Shown: piece by piece, positions 45,034-56,755 of the stretch | Layout of the letters: every line of letters starts with the position of its first letter | Numbering within the stretch: position 1 is the first letter of the stretch | Assembly (NCBI RefSeq): GCF_040954835.1 | Contig: NC_090697.1 | Location: forward strand, 38,128,788-38,192,787 | DNA: 64,000 nt | Direction of reading: 5' to 3' | DNA from: Lepisosteus oculatus | Lineage: Eukaryota; Chordata; Actinopteri; Semionotiformes; Lepisosteidae | Position numbers and translations under genes: made by a program | The notes under the pieces: model-generated | Database searches by the model: none | Told to the model about the DNA's origin: nothing | The model's input: the letters and a program-made list of their open reading frames with translations, nothing else

Positions 45034-46389
45034 ATATACAGTATTTTCAAAATGCCACTCACCTCGCTGTCTACGTTTGCATTGGTTGTACAGAAATGAT
45101 GGCAAAGAGGCGATTAATCCAATGAAATGGTAGACTGGGCAGAGACTTTTGTGATTGCGTCACCAGTAAATGTCCATGGCGGATGGAAGAGAGGAGGGAG
45201 AGGGCAGGGAGCAGGGTGCATGGAGTTCTGTAGGACAGAGGAGAATATGGACGTTGTACTGCATACAAATGTGCTGCACTCTCTTTGAATTATGTGATTT
45301 TTTACCAATTTTAGCTTTAGGGAAGCTCCAAAAGTACGCTCCCCACTAGCTACGAAAGTTAACATCAGTCACAGATAAATCAGGTATAAAACTGGCTATG
45401 ATCGCACAAAGGCATAGATTTGATTTAAGGATTACAACTCTTTGCGACTTCAGACGGCGTTTTCAACTGTATTACGTCACGGTCCCTGTTCTGCCTTGCT
45501 GTGGTGATATCTTGCAGGTCCCTCCTAGTACTGGTAGCTTCACAGTCTGTTGTTGAGTGTCGTCACTCCCGTCCGGAAGGATCTCACACGGGATTATTTT
45601 TAAAAGTTAAAATAAACAACACAATTAAAAAAAACAGAAATAACATGGTAAGGCTTCCAAAACCCCGTGAAGCTGGTCCCAGAAGTATTCACAAATCTGG
45701 AGTACAGCAAGCTGGTAGCTATGGATCTAACTACCCGCCTCGTATGTGTTGTGTTCTCCCATTTAATATTTTTACATATACAGTACTACATCACATTTAA
45801 ACATGACACAACATCATGATTTCTAACATTACAATTACAATACACTTAATTCCCAACAGACATGTTTAACCTAGCGGCTTTACACATTTATTTTATAGAG
45901 TTGAGTATATGTGTCTGCCAACTGCATCTCCTAATACACATTTTACAACTTTAAATCAAACATATAAACACATAAACCTTTAAAAACAGAAATGGGACAT
46001 CTCTAAACATGAAAATACAGACATTTAAAAACTTTCCTACTTCGGGTTTACTGGTATGTCTAAAAAATAGAAAAAAATGAAAGGGTTTCCAGAACTATTC
46101 GCGTGAAATGAGTACAGCAAGCTGGTGGTAGCGACAATCTAACCACCCCCCCTACGAGGATGTTGCATTTGACTCCTGTGGTACCACCTCATCACCTGGT
46201 TACAATTATAAAAACAGTTTGGAAAACTATTTGTGAGTTTATTTAGTACTGTTTCAGGTATGAAATGTATCTTAAGTTGTCTTGAAAAAAGCCTGGAGCT
46301 CCCTACACAAATCTGTAGTATTAATGTCTTGAATTTTAATAAAACAATTAAACCAGTTTTACACGAAATTATTTTATATGTTAATGATA
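45034..46389. other. No gene proven; candidate exon and a diverged duplication
   Basis: On the minus strand a good donor (gcgag|gtgagt) at 45063 ends a short open piece (from about 45113) that joins in frame to the exon candidate at 35245. A 40-bp phrase around gagtacagcaagctgg recurs at about 45699 and 46111. Other sequence is AT-rich. Confidence 0.25.
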
Positions 46390-46394
46390 ATATG

Positions 46395-46640
46395 TTGTAA
46401 TTGTAACGCTACGGGGTTCACGTGGGCGCCCTCACCTGCTGCCTCACGTCGGCCCCCCACCATCGGGGACTCAAACCCGGGCCTCCAGCGTCACTCGACT
46501 GGGACCCAGCCTGTTGAGCTAAAGAGAGATCTGCCCCGAGCCCAGCAGCTGTGGGCCCTGCTATTACAGGGAAGGGCGGTGACGTCACCGCTCTGGTAAG
46601 CTAGCTTTTACACACTCAATGGTGGCCGTATGCGTTACAT
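46395..46640 (-). mobile_element. tRNA-like SINE or pseudo-tRNA repeat
   Basis: On the minus strand it has A-box-like TTAGCTCAACAGG and B-box-like GGGTTTGAGTCCC, spaced about 35 bp apart, in a GC-rich island. A related, shorter copy occurs at 48970-49070. No anticodon stem is proposed. Confidence 0.4.
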
Positions 46641-48764
46641 AATGTTTTCTTTTGCAAGCTGTGGGTATCTTATAGAGATAATAAAATACTGACTCAGGCT
46701 GCTGCTAGAAACAGCAGCATAAATCAGAAAACAGCAGTATCAAGGACAATGAAGTAAAAATTAACTCTGAAACATTATTTTGAGTTCTGATTGGGTGTTA
46801 CTAATTTTTCATAAGAACTTTTTTCTTCTTTTGCTGAATGTGAACTGTCTCTGGATTAAATTCTATCTGAAAGTATTTCTTCAGATAGAACCTGCAGAAC
46901 TGAAGATTCAAGTTGACCCAATGACAGTTTCTCCCTTCTCAGCCACTGAATACTTATGCAACCATTATTATTTTCAGTGAATTATCTATTTATGTTTTTT
47001 GCTTTTTGTGTGTGGAGTAGGTTGTTTATATAACAAATATTAATTTCTATATCAAAGTCTGTTGACTGCAACCTTTAAAGCAACAAAAGTGAAAATTGTG
47101 CATGTTGGTGTATGTAAAAAAAATATATTTTCTTTTTTATTGTTCATTTCTGTCTATTTAACGTCTTATTAATTTAAAATAGTATATTCCTGAACATTAT
47201 ATGAAATCACAACAAATACAAAACAGATTCTTTGGATACAGTGCACAAAATAAGTCTTTAAAACAGGATTTAGTAGCACTTTTTATGTTAAACAAAAATA
47301 CATTTACAATGGAAAAACACATCATCCATTGTGCCCTACTAATAAAAACAGAAATGCAAATCATCTAAGATGAAAAATCCCATGTAAATGAGGAAAGGAA
47401 CAAAAGAAAAGGCTGATCCAGAGAATGCAGAACCAAATAGGGAATCAAAGCAATGAACATTTTACCACATTAAAGAGGTCTCTGTAAGCAATGAGCAAAA
47501 AATAAACCTGTAACACTAAGAGAAATGTCTATTTTTTTACATCACACAATTAAAGTTTGTATGAGCTGTTCTGCTGTATTACATTCTCTTATCTTTGGTT
47601 CCCTTTACAATGTGGCTAAAGTCCTCTCATTTTTAAACTAGGATCCTTTTCATTGGTTTAATAGAAGAGCAGATATTGCTGCTGACTGTCAAGATAACAA
47701 AAGCTATTCTCAAACATTTATTCAATCATTCTTATGTTGAATATTGATACAGAAAGCCACGGCACAGTTCAGTATAGTTTTGAAAGTAGTTTATTATGAA
47801 GGGCCCCAGAGTGCTAAGCATAAACAGCAAAGTATTTGTGAAATATTAGCATATTCAAAACTTAAAAAGAATGCAAATTCCATTAATTGTTTGAATATGT
47901 TACACAATACAGGAGCTCTGGACACATACTGTAGATTTCTCTCTGCCACAATTTTACAATAATGTTACAGTGGAATGTTTGCAATCTCTTGATGCAAAAT
48001 GCTTGAAATAAGTCCTTGAACCTGTTGAACAGCAAATGTTGCTGTGAGCCAGGTCATGTGAATAAGTGAGTTAAGGTTTCCTCTTCATCAAATGCATGTT
48101 GTGTGGTGTGTGAGGTGGTAGTGGACAATTAATATGCTTTTCATAAACTGTAGGTTTCATAGCAGGAAATTGATTAGTTTTAGGTTTCCCCATGAAAGTA
48201 TGGCATACTGTATGTGTGACTCATCAGTGATAATGAAATGAACCAAAAACTCATTTAATTTAAAAGCACAACAAATGTCTAAGGGTATCTGTGTATTCTG
48301 GTCATCAATATGTGGGTAACCAGCACACTTTGATCCTCCTCACTCATTCGCTCTGAAGAATTTAGTTCAAACAAGAGTCATTTTGCCTGAACATACCACC
48401 CTCTTACAACACAAAGTAACTAAGAATCACAAATCACTTACTACAACTAAAAATCACACATCTTTCCACAGCTGTTTCATCAGATTCATTATGACATGCT
48501 GCAACTTTTTGTGGACCCATATGTATTGAGTCTATCAAGGAGTGAAGGAGCAGAACAGAAGTCCCACATTTCCTATGCTGCAGTCAACTTAGAAATCTTA
48601 GAAATCTAAAGTCTTTTTTTATTTTACAAAATGTACATGTTAAGTTAATGGAAGAATACTTTATCCCCTTGGTTTCAAAAGCAGACTTAATTATGAACAT
48701 TTTATGTTTCTTTTCTATGGAAGCCCGTTTCCGCCAGGGAGTAAAAAAAAAAGGGTTATGGTAT
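46641..48764. other. AT-rich, nothing recognised
   Basis: No gene, repeat family or motif can be supported. Confidence 0.35.
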
Positions 48765-48930
48765 CTCGCAATTGCGACTTCATATCTCAGATTTGCAACT
48801 TAAAAACTCAAAATTGTGACTTTAAAACTCAGAATTGTGACTTAAAAACTCAGAATTGCAACTTCATATCTCAGAATTGCGACTTTATATCTCAGAATTC
48901 CAACTTTATATCTCACATTTGCGACTTCAA
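48765..48930 (+). repeat. Minisatellite, about 24-bp unit
   Basis: About seven units of the type ctcagaattgcgacttcata / ctcagaattgtgacttaaaa. The unit is a multiple of three, which produces an apparent protein repeat (QNCDFxxx) of no coding value. Confidence 0.88.
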
Positions 48931-48967
48931 AATAGCCCACATTTCATTGTCTGTCCTTTTGTTATTG

Positions 48968-49072
48968 TGACGGATTCGGGTTCTAGGGCTTGTGCCCTCG
49001 CCGCTCCCACCCTAGTTTGTGCCTCACTGCATTGGCTCAAACCCAGGTCTTGCCAGTTGAACTATGATAAAA
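48968..49072 (-). mobile_element. tRNA-like SINE fragment
   Basis: On the minus strand ATAGTTCAACTGG (A-box-like) and GGGTTTGAGCC (B-box-like) in the same order as in the copy at 46395. Weak and short. Confidence 0.35.
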
Positions 49073-49218
49073 TAGAAAGAGCATAAATGTAATGGCAAGT
49101 TTTCATCGCCTTCCATGTTTCAAAATCACCCATCACTGTTTGGTCTCCACTTAGCGGAAATAAATTTAGTTCATTTAGATGTGCTAACATGTCAGTTAGA
49201 AGCATCAGTTGTGTAAAC

Positions 49219-50671
49219 CAGTGGTTCTCAAACTTTTTGGACCAAATACCACCCCCTAATCCAACCAAAGCATGTAAGTACCACCTACAAGTCTTCATCT
49301 CATAGAAACCCCAGAAATTCTCAATGACCAACGTGAGCACGCGTGCACACACACTCACACATACATATAATAAATATTCAAAATAATAATAAACTTTATT
49401 TGATATAGGACCTATAAAGGTGGCTTCTGAAAGTGTTTTACAGAAAAAAAACAGTAACAACAACAAATAAAAATAATTAAAAAGCACCATTTCAGTGAGA
49501 GGGGTGAACCTGTTTAGTCGAGCAAAGCAGATGTGAATTAATTTTTCGAGCCTTGATACAATTCACAACAGATTTTAAATCGTCAGGCATTTTCTTGATG
49601 GCAAAGGTCTTGCGGTGAATGTTGCAATGCGTCCATTAATTTCTGGAGCAATCTTTCTAATTCGTGCAACTACACCGCTATGTCAGCTTGTCATTTTTCT
49701 AGCACCCTCTGTAAAAACTCCAACACATTTTATCCAGTCGATGCCATTCTCTTCGATAAATTCAGTCAGAAGCTGAAATATGTTCTCTCCTGTAGTTCCT
49801 GTTGGTAGCGGCTTACAGAACAGAAAGTCCTCAAAGGACGTACCCTCAAACTTGTATCTAACGTAGACGAGCAAATTAGCCAAATCGACTACAGACTCAT
49901 CTAATTGCAAAGAAAAAACATTGGCTCATCTTAACGCGCTCTATCAACGTACTTTTAATATCATCCGCCATGTCAATAATTCTATGAGTTACTGTGTCTT
50001 TCAGGGGGGGCCGCAGGTCGAGCTGTTTAGCAGCTTTTTCTCCACACATAATACGTGTCAGCTCTTTTGCCAACAGTAAATAAGGTTCTTCAAAAATAGT
50101 GTGGGGCTTACCTGCTTTAGCAATCCGCAAGCTTGCATGTTTCCGTTTTTATTTCCGTATGTATTTTAAGTTTTTATTTCATGCGCATGGGAACGAAACA
50201 CGGAGACGCTCAGTGTATTTTTCTCAAATTAACTTAGAACAGTTCTTAAATATTTTTCTGTTGTCTATCACGCTTTCCTGTGCTCAAAAGATTACCAACA
50301 TTCGTAGCACGTATTTCTATGCATTCCTGTGTTTGCAACATTGGCATTGTTCAAAAATCACGCACATTCTCCTACCTCCCTATTTGCTGGAGATAGCTTT
50401 TGTTTTAAATACAGTCGATCACTTGCATCTGTAGCACGCATTCCTATGGAGCGGTATAGAATTCCATAGTAGCTCTGTGTCCACTGAAGTATTAGTGCGC
50501 ATTGTATCATAGTACGTAGGCTGCGTATTCGACACGTATTAAAATAGAAAATATGAAAACCCGTCTCAATTTTTCAGAGCACACAAAAAAGTTCAAGGGT
50601 CATATGGCGTACTAGCTAGCAGCGCTCTGCGTACCACTGCTGGTGCGCGTACCACAGTTTGAGAACCACTG
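49219..50671 (-). mobile_element. hAT (Charlie-like) transposon, internally deleted
   Basis: Termini cagtggttctcaaac and its inverse gtttgagaaccactg; 8-bp flanking duplication gtgtaaac (49211-49218) / gtataaac (50672-50679) with one mismatch, the size expected of hAT. The inside encodes transposase fragments on the minus strand. At 1453 bp it is shorter than autonomous elements and has stops. Confidence 0.88.
49500..50130 (-). pseudogene. hAT transposase remnant (ZBED-type)
   Basis: Fragments match the hAT transposase core shared with host ZBED-type proteins: IAKAGKPHTI and MCGEKAAKQL (49897-50130), then in a shifted frame LDESVVDLANLLVYVRY, FLFCKPLPTGTTGENIFQL and CVGVFTEGARKMTS (49683-49910). 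A tail near 49500-49660 reads PDDLKSVVN-like wording. The BED finger and the C-terminal dimerisation domain are missing. Dead copy. Confidence 0.82.
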
Positions 50672-50864
50672 GTATAAACCATTTATCATAATTTAGTCTG
50701 GGGTGCTTTTGACCTCAGATAAAAGCTGTCAGTTGCTTCAAGACAGGTCTTCAAGTCTACAATGCATGTCAAAACTTTCCCAAGACATAGTCTGTAAACA
50801 AGGACAATATGTCTTTGTATAGGTTCAGGTGGGTAGCTGCGTCAGCATGCGTAGGCTGCAAAGG

Positions 50865-51660
50865 AACAAGTAATAGGTTTATTCCATGCTGAAAAAAAAA
50901 AGAAAGAAAACACAACGTTTCGGCCGTAGAGCCTTCTTCAGGTGTGAGAGAGACAGGGCAGTAGGCAAAGGTAAAGTAGCGGGAGAACAAAGGTTGAGAG
51001 GGAGGAGGAGTGAGAGGCGGGACCAGGGGACAGAAAGAGAGGCCAATCAAGAGGTGTGAAGTCAGAATGGGTGCAGAGAGGTGTGAAATGAAACTTCCAA
51101 TGAATGGAGAAAATTTAAAAGAACAGTAATCTGTCGTTAAGGGAAGGGAGAATGTGTGATCCTAGCTGCAGAATAATTTTAGTTTCGGTGGTCTTTCTGA
51201 TGTATGAGTTCGGAAAACCGTCTTTGAGAACACAGACGGAGAGATTAGAGTGGTCGTGGCCGTCAGAGGTGAAATGAGAAACAATAGGTTTGGAGAGATC
51301 TTTAATCTTCACAGCCCTGACGTGTTCTCTTAAGCGGTCTCCGAGTCTCCTTCCTGTTTCCCCAATGTAGATGGCTGGGCATTTACTGCAAGAGATACAG
51401 TAAATAAGGTTGCTGGAGGTACAAGATGCTGTCTGGGTGATCCGGAATTGTCCTGAGGGGCCTTGAATGAGTGTGGTGGTGGCTGTGTACTTGCAGGTGA
51501 TACAGCGAGCTCTGTTGCAAGGGAAAGTGCCTGGTGTGGATGGTTGCTGAGGGCGGTCAAGGGAGCTGTGAACAAGGAGGTTACGCAGATTAGGTGGTCG
51601 GCGATATGAGATGATAGGGCGATCAGAAAAGAGGGCCCCAATGGAGGGATCACCCCTAAT
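50865..51660 (-). repeat. Inverted left arm (pseudo-LTR) of the Penelope-like element
   Basis: Read on the minus strand it repeats the 3' end of the element: part of the linker, the GIY-YIG endonuclease end (KIKDLSKPIVSHFTSDGHDH) and the 3' UTR, nearly identical to 53630-54423. It contains a better preserved hammerhead-like core than the right arm. Confidence 0.88.
50918..50941 (-). other. Hammerhead-like core, left arm
   Basis: Same arrangement on the minus strand, with GAAACGTT after stem II. This would allow a two-pair stem III and a cleavable U. It is the more complete of the two copies. An unpaired A in stem II remains. Confidence 0.38.
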
Positions 51661-51735
51661 ATCATCAATATATCAGAATAATATATCAGAATATCATCCC
51701 TAAAGGATTTCGCCTTAAATTTAATACCTTTTCTT

Positions 51736-52414
51736 TTGACTCTGATAACACCCACTCAGAGACTTCTAAAACAATTTTCTAGGAAACTAATGCTCTCTAC
51801 CATTTTCTCCCTCAAAAAACAGATTATCCTTTCCGACAACAACATCAAAGAGGCTAAGGAATTTCTACGGCTGACAGCTCCACATCATCTTCCCTTCATA
51901 ACTAACCTCATTAGATCTCTCAACTCTAAACTCTACCAGTTTCTCACTACAGAGAAGGACAAAAAAACTCAGTCACCTTCTACAGAAGATAACCATCAAC
52001 ACCCCAAACACCCTCACCAACCCTAACCTTGTTGTCACTATACCTTCTGACCTTTCCCTTTCACAGGATAAGCTATCCCTCCTCAACAAAGGGCTCAGTT
52101 TTGTACCAGTTCCCAGGAAGCTGGATATCCCCCAGACCAATGCCGACGATTCCTCTTCACAGGCAGCTGATAACAACCCGGTTATTGATTTCATTAACAA
52201 CATTAATCCCAAACAGAGCTGTTGGACTCCCTCCTCTGGCCGTTTTCCACCAGTTGATTATTTCATCAACCAATGCACTAATCAAGCTCCCAAGGCACTC
52301 TCTATACCCAGTAAACATAGGTGTAACCTCACCCAAGGAGAAAATCAGGCGCTCCAGTCTCTCCGCAACAGGGATGATATCGTCATCAAACCAGCGGACA
52401 AAGGAGGTGCTGTT
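51736..52414 (+). pseudogene. Penelope-like ORF, N-terminal pieces
   Basis: Pieces of the N-terminal region in changing frames (51736-52026; then wording KLDIPQTN, NLTQGENQALQSLR and DDIVIKPADKGGAVVVW up to the RT start). At least two frame changes occur. No start codon can be assigned. Confidence 0.6.
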
Positions 52415-53389
52415 GTGGTGTGGCGTAAGGATCTATATATCTTTGAAGCCTCTAGACAACTAACTGACACTTCTGCCTACCTCCCTCTCCAACAGGACCC
52501 TACCACTGACTACCAAAAGGAAGTGGTATCCACCATTTCCCTTCTTATCAGCAGTAACAAGCTCCCCCAGGAGGCAAACCGGCTCATCATGGAACACCCA
52601 CAGGTATCTCAATTTTACCTCCTCCCCAAAATCCACAAACCGGACACCCCTGGACGCCCCATCGTATCAGCATGTAACTGTCCAACTACTTACATCTCAG
52701 CCTTTCTCAACAGCCTCATGAGACCGCTGGTTGAAGATCTTCCCTCATACATCAAAGACACCAACCACGCGCTCCAACTTTTCAATGATTTCCAATTTCA
52801 GGGTACCGAATGCCACATTTTTACCATGGACATCACATCTCTGTACACCGTCATTTCCCATAATGACGGCCTTACAGCCCTCAAGCACACGCTAGACAAA
52901 CGCACAGTGCTTGATCCACCCACCCACACCCTGGTACGCCTTGCAGAATTGGTCCTCACACTGAACGCATTCTCTTTCAATAATCTTTTTTACCAACAGG
53001 TCAGTGGAGTTGCCATGGGCACCAGAATGGGACCCAGCTATGCCAACATTTTTGTCGGCTGGGTAGAAGAACGCTTCTTCGCTTCCTACACTGGGTATGT
53101 CCCTGACCTCTACAAACAATATATTGATGACTGCGTCGGTGCCGCCACATGCTCCAACAATCAGCTTGAATTCTTCCTGCACCATTTCACCAACTTCCAC
53201 CCGTCCCTCAAATATACGGTTAACATATCTTCCACCACTCTTCTGTTTCTAGACATCCACTTGTCTATCAACTACCCCCGACTGTCCACTTCAGTTTATT
53301 ACAAACCCACGGATTCACACAGCTACCTCCTGTACAGCTCATTTCACCCCAACCACACTAAAAACTCTTCCTTTTTCACAGTTCCTTAG
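52415..53389 (+). pseudogene. Penelope-like reverse transcriptase
   Basis: 324 open codons hold the RT core: LPKIHKPDTPGRPIVS, MDITSLYTVISHNDG (motif A), GVAMGTRMGPSYANIF (motif B), KQYIDDCVG (motif C, catalytic YIDD intact) and FLDIHLSI. This RT family is related to telomerase. A small indel near 53365, within 'ctcttcctttttcac', shifts the frame to the endonuclease part, so the two domains are no longer joined. Confidence 0.9.
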
Positions 53390-54179
53390 GTTACGACGAT
53401 TATGCAGCGACGACATCGACTTCGAAAACCAAGCCCTCGAAATGTACTCATTTTTCATCAACAGAGGATACCCCAGCAGTGTGATTGACAGGGCCCTTGC
53501 CCGAGCCAAAAACACCCCCCGGACCATCAACCCGATCAGGAACTCCCGCCGTAACAACCGCATTCCTTTGGTGCTTCCTTACCACCCTAACACACTTCCT
53601 ATCCCCACCACCATTAACCAGAACTTTTCCATCCTACAGGATGATCCCTCCATTGGGGCCCTCTTTTCTGATCGCCCTATCATCTCATATTGCCGACCAC
53701 CTAATCTGCGTAACCTCCTTGTTCACAGCTCCCTTGACCGCCCTCAGCAACCATCCACACCAGGCACTTTCCCTTGCAACAGAGCTCGCTGTATCACCTG
53801 CAAGTACACAGCCACCACCACACTCATTCAAGGCCCCTCAGGACAATTCCGGATCACCCAGACAGCATCTTGTACCTCCAGCAACCTTATTTACTGTATC
53901 TCTTGCAGTAAATGCCCAGCCATCTACATTGGGGAAACAGGAAGGAGACTCGGAGACCGCTTAAGAGAACACGTCAGGGCTGTGAAGATTAAAGATCTCT
54001 CCAAACCTATTGTTTCTCATTTCACCTCTGACGGCCACGACCACTCTAATCTCTCCGTCTGTGTTCTCAAAGACGGTTTTCCGAACTCATACATCAGAAA
54101 GACCACCAAAACTAAAATTATTCTGCAGCTAGGATCACACATTCTCCCTTCCCTTAACGACAGATTACTGTTCTTTTAA
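53390..54179 (+). pseudogene. Penelope-like GIY-YIG endonuclease
   Basis: In the frame after the indel: linker (FINRGYPSSVIDRAL), a Cys pair CNRARCITC and CISCSKCPAIYIGETGRRL. Here AIYIGE replaces the usual GIY...YIG wording and the catalytic Arg in RRLGDRLREH follows. It would nick the target DNA. It ends LLFF at 54179, 250 bp before the element end. Confidence 0.88.
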
Positions 54180-54352
54180 ATTTTCTCCATTCATTGGAAG
54201 TTTCATTTCACACCTCTCTGCACCCATTCTGACTTCACACCTCTTGATTGGCCTCTCTTTCTGTCCCCTGGTCCCGCCTCTCACTCCTCCTCCCTCTCAA
54301 CCTTTGTTCTCCCGCTACTTTACCTTTGCCTACTGCCCTGTCTCTCTCACAC

Positions 54353-54376
54353 CTGAAGAAGGCTCCACGGCCGAAA
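54353..54376 (+). other. Hammerhead-like core, right arm
   Basis: CTGAAGA (54353-54359) and GAAA (54373-54376) are spaced by a GGC...GCC hairpin. Flanks CACAC before and GTGTT after can pair (4 bp). These fit the type I hammerhead plan seen in Penelope-like elements, but an extra A in stem II and a changed base after GAAAC weaken this copy. Confidence 0.35.
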
Positions 54377-54439
54377 CTTTGTGTTCTCTTTCTTCTTTTT
54401 TTCAGCATGGAATAAACCTATTACTTATGTCTTTGTATA

Positions 54440-56689
54440 TATGCATAGTTCCTGTCCTCAGACAGTGTTTGAAACTGCCAAACTCTAAATGCAAGTCAGG
54501 TAAAAATTACAGGTAAAAAATCATTACCTTCCCAACTTTAGTCATTAGAAAGGTCAGAATTAGAAATCTTGGCACAAAGATTTACCATCGTGTGGCTAAT
54601 TTCATCCACAATACTTCCACAAAGCAGAAGTACTTTCTTAATATTGAATACTGTACATCCCTCCCTGTTCATCTCTCTAAAAGAGCAGAAATATGTTAAC
54701 ATCTATCTTCTAACTGCCATTTGTTTCTACTTAAGTTTAAAAAAATTATTCAGGGGCATTCAGTGCAAGCTTTCTTGACACTGTTAAAAGCAATGTACCT
54801 GTAGTAAATAAACATTTTTTTATATATATTTTTAAATGCAATGGTTTCTTTTTTTGTTTTTCCCATTTTTACACATAAAAGAATATTTTGTAATGACACT
54901 ATTTAAATACCACAATATAATATTTCCCACAGATCTTTGCATGATTGCTTGAATATCTGATATATCTGATCAATTCAATATCTTAGTTGTTTCAATCAAA
55001 CATTATATCCATATACCCAAACCCCACATCTAAACCTGGTCATAGCCAGATTCCAGTTGAAGAAAAACAAATGTAGATGTTTCAACATCTAAAACACGTT
55101 TTCAAAAGTTGCCCCTGGAGGGCAAATACGTATGCAGGTTTTCCTGTTGACTTTTAAGCACCAGCAGCACAAAGAGCTTGTCTAATTGAGCAAATAATGA
55201 TCTGATTCAGGTTATTTTGGACTGAAAACATGTAAGCACACCATACTTCCAGAACACGGATTGGTGAGCCCTGGTCTAAATGTATTTCTGTATAATACTG
55301 AGATAATGTTGCATTATATCATTCGAAATTATTTTTTAGCTGTTACAATAATGAAAAAAAAAACATTGGTCTCCATTGGAATATTTATTTACATCTTTCT
55401 ATTGTAGGTTTGTAAAATATTATTTCAAAAAGGCCTTGATTTGAAACTTACACAGATAACTTCATATTTGTCCTGAAATATAAATTTGGTCATTATAAAA
55501 AAATAATATTTTGTGCATTTCACAGTACAAACTGTAAGTATAATATTGAAAATATTGAAACTCAAACTTTTAGTCTTGTTAATGCATGCTTCGATGAGTT
55601 AAACAAGTTTTCTTGCCACAATTACAAAAGTGGATGTGTTGTTTAAATTAGCTACATTCAAATAAAAGTCTGTTGAACTAAAATAAATGCAAAAGCACCT
55701 ATTCTTTCATGTTTGTTCATTTGTTAGTCAAATCACAGTATCTGATCAGCAGGGATCAAGTAAACATAATAAAACAAATATCTTTCAAAGACTAAGCAAA
55801 AAAAATGTTATTATTTTTGGGATTACTGTTTTTAAACATCTTTGACACCACTTCTGTATTGCAAAAACTTGGCTAATATATACATAATATATTTGTATTT
55901 ACAAATCTTAATGTTTTTCCTGTTACACTAGATTCAAATCTATTTTTATCTTTTACTTTCACAGTTGTGTTTACATGTGCAGTTTTATGGTTTATGTAAC
56001 TGTACAGATAGGAAGATGTCTGTAGGTTTATAAAGCTTATTTGCCTTGGAATATTGGGCCCTGAATAAAGTAAGTGAGGAGCTACACTGAAATTAACCAC
56101 ACCCTAACAACAGGGTGGATAATACAAAGATTACAGTTTTTGTAGTACATGAATACCCCAGACAGGGTGGAGATGGTAATCAACAGAATATTTATATGTA
56201 CACAGAAAACAATGTTTAATTTATTGTTTCCAGCTGTATTATTTTCTACAGATATGCCCTTATAGACTTACTGTATACTGTCCCTGCAATTTAAATTGAC
56301 TTGTAAAAATGTTTGAAATTCTGTTTTCACTCTATGAGATTTAAAATTGAGCTAAATCTGAAAAAGAAATGCCACAATTATTTTTAGCTATTGTTACTAA
56401 TCCCATGAAACAAGTAATAAGAATAATAACAATGAAAATTGTATGAAGGAATAAACATATAACAATGTTAAAGAATCATGTAAAAGTAGATTGTTGTTTG
56501 ACATTGTTATGAATTATTCATGCTTTCTAGTATTTGTTTATATTGACTCAATTAAATGCATCTGAAATTCTTAATAAAGTGGATGGTTGTGATAAATAAA
56601 ACATGTTTTCCAGAAATCATCTAGAGACAGTGTAATGAAATTCATTTTCCTCTATGTTTATTTACTACAGAAAATGGATTAGAATAGGG
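54440..56689. other. AT-rich, nothing recognised
   Basis: No coding signal and no recognised repeat family. Confidence 0.35.
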
Positions 56690-56755
56690 TGGCATGGTAG
56701 CACAGTGGTTTGTATTGCTGCCTTATGGTGTTGGGGTGCTCACTGGAATTAAAGA
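56690..56755 (+). mobile_element. tRNA-derived SINE head fragment
   Basis: gggtggcatggtagcacagt and gtattgctgccttatggtgt are the start of a widespread fish repeat of tRNA type (A-box-like tggtagcacagtgg). Only the head is present. Confidence 0.5.

Larger units (their letters stand above)
50822..54425 (+). mobile_element. Penelope-like element with inverted left arm
   Basis: The whole unit lies between 14-bp direct repeats tatgtctttgtata (50808-50821 and 54426-54439). It consists of a left arm (50865 to about 51660) that is the reverse complement of its own right end (about 53630-54423), followed by the plus-strand coding region. RT and GIY-YIG endonuclease domains define a Penelope-like retroelement. 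Both arms end with cagcatggaataaacctatt at their outer sides. Inverted terminal arms and target duplications of this size are known in this class. Coding frames are broken. Confidence 0.92.

Noticed and set aside
46395-46640. Functional tRNA gene
   Set aside because: A- and B-box-like words are present, but no cloverleaf with a 7-bp acceptor stem and anticodon arm could be drawn, so it is treated as a SINE-like relic.
48704-48970. Apparent protein with eight-residue QNCDF repeats
   Set aside because: The repeat is a 24-bp minisatellite; the reading frame is open only because the unit length is a multiple of three.
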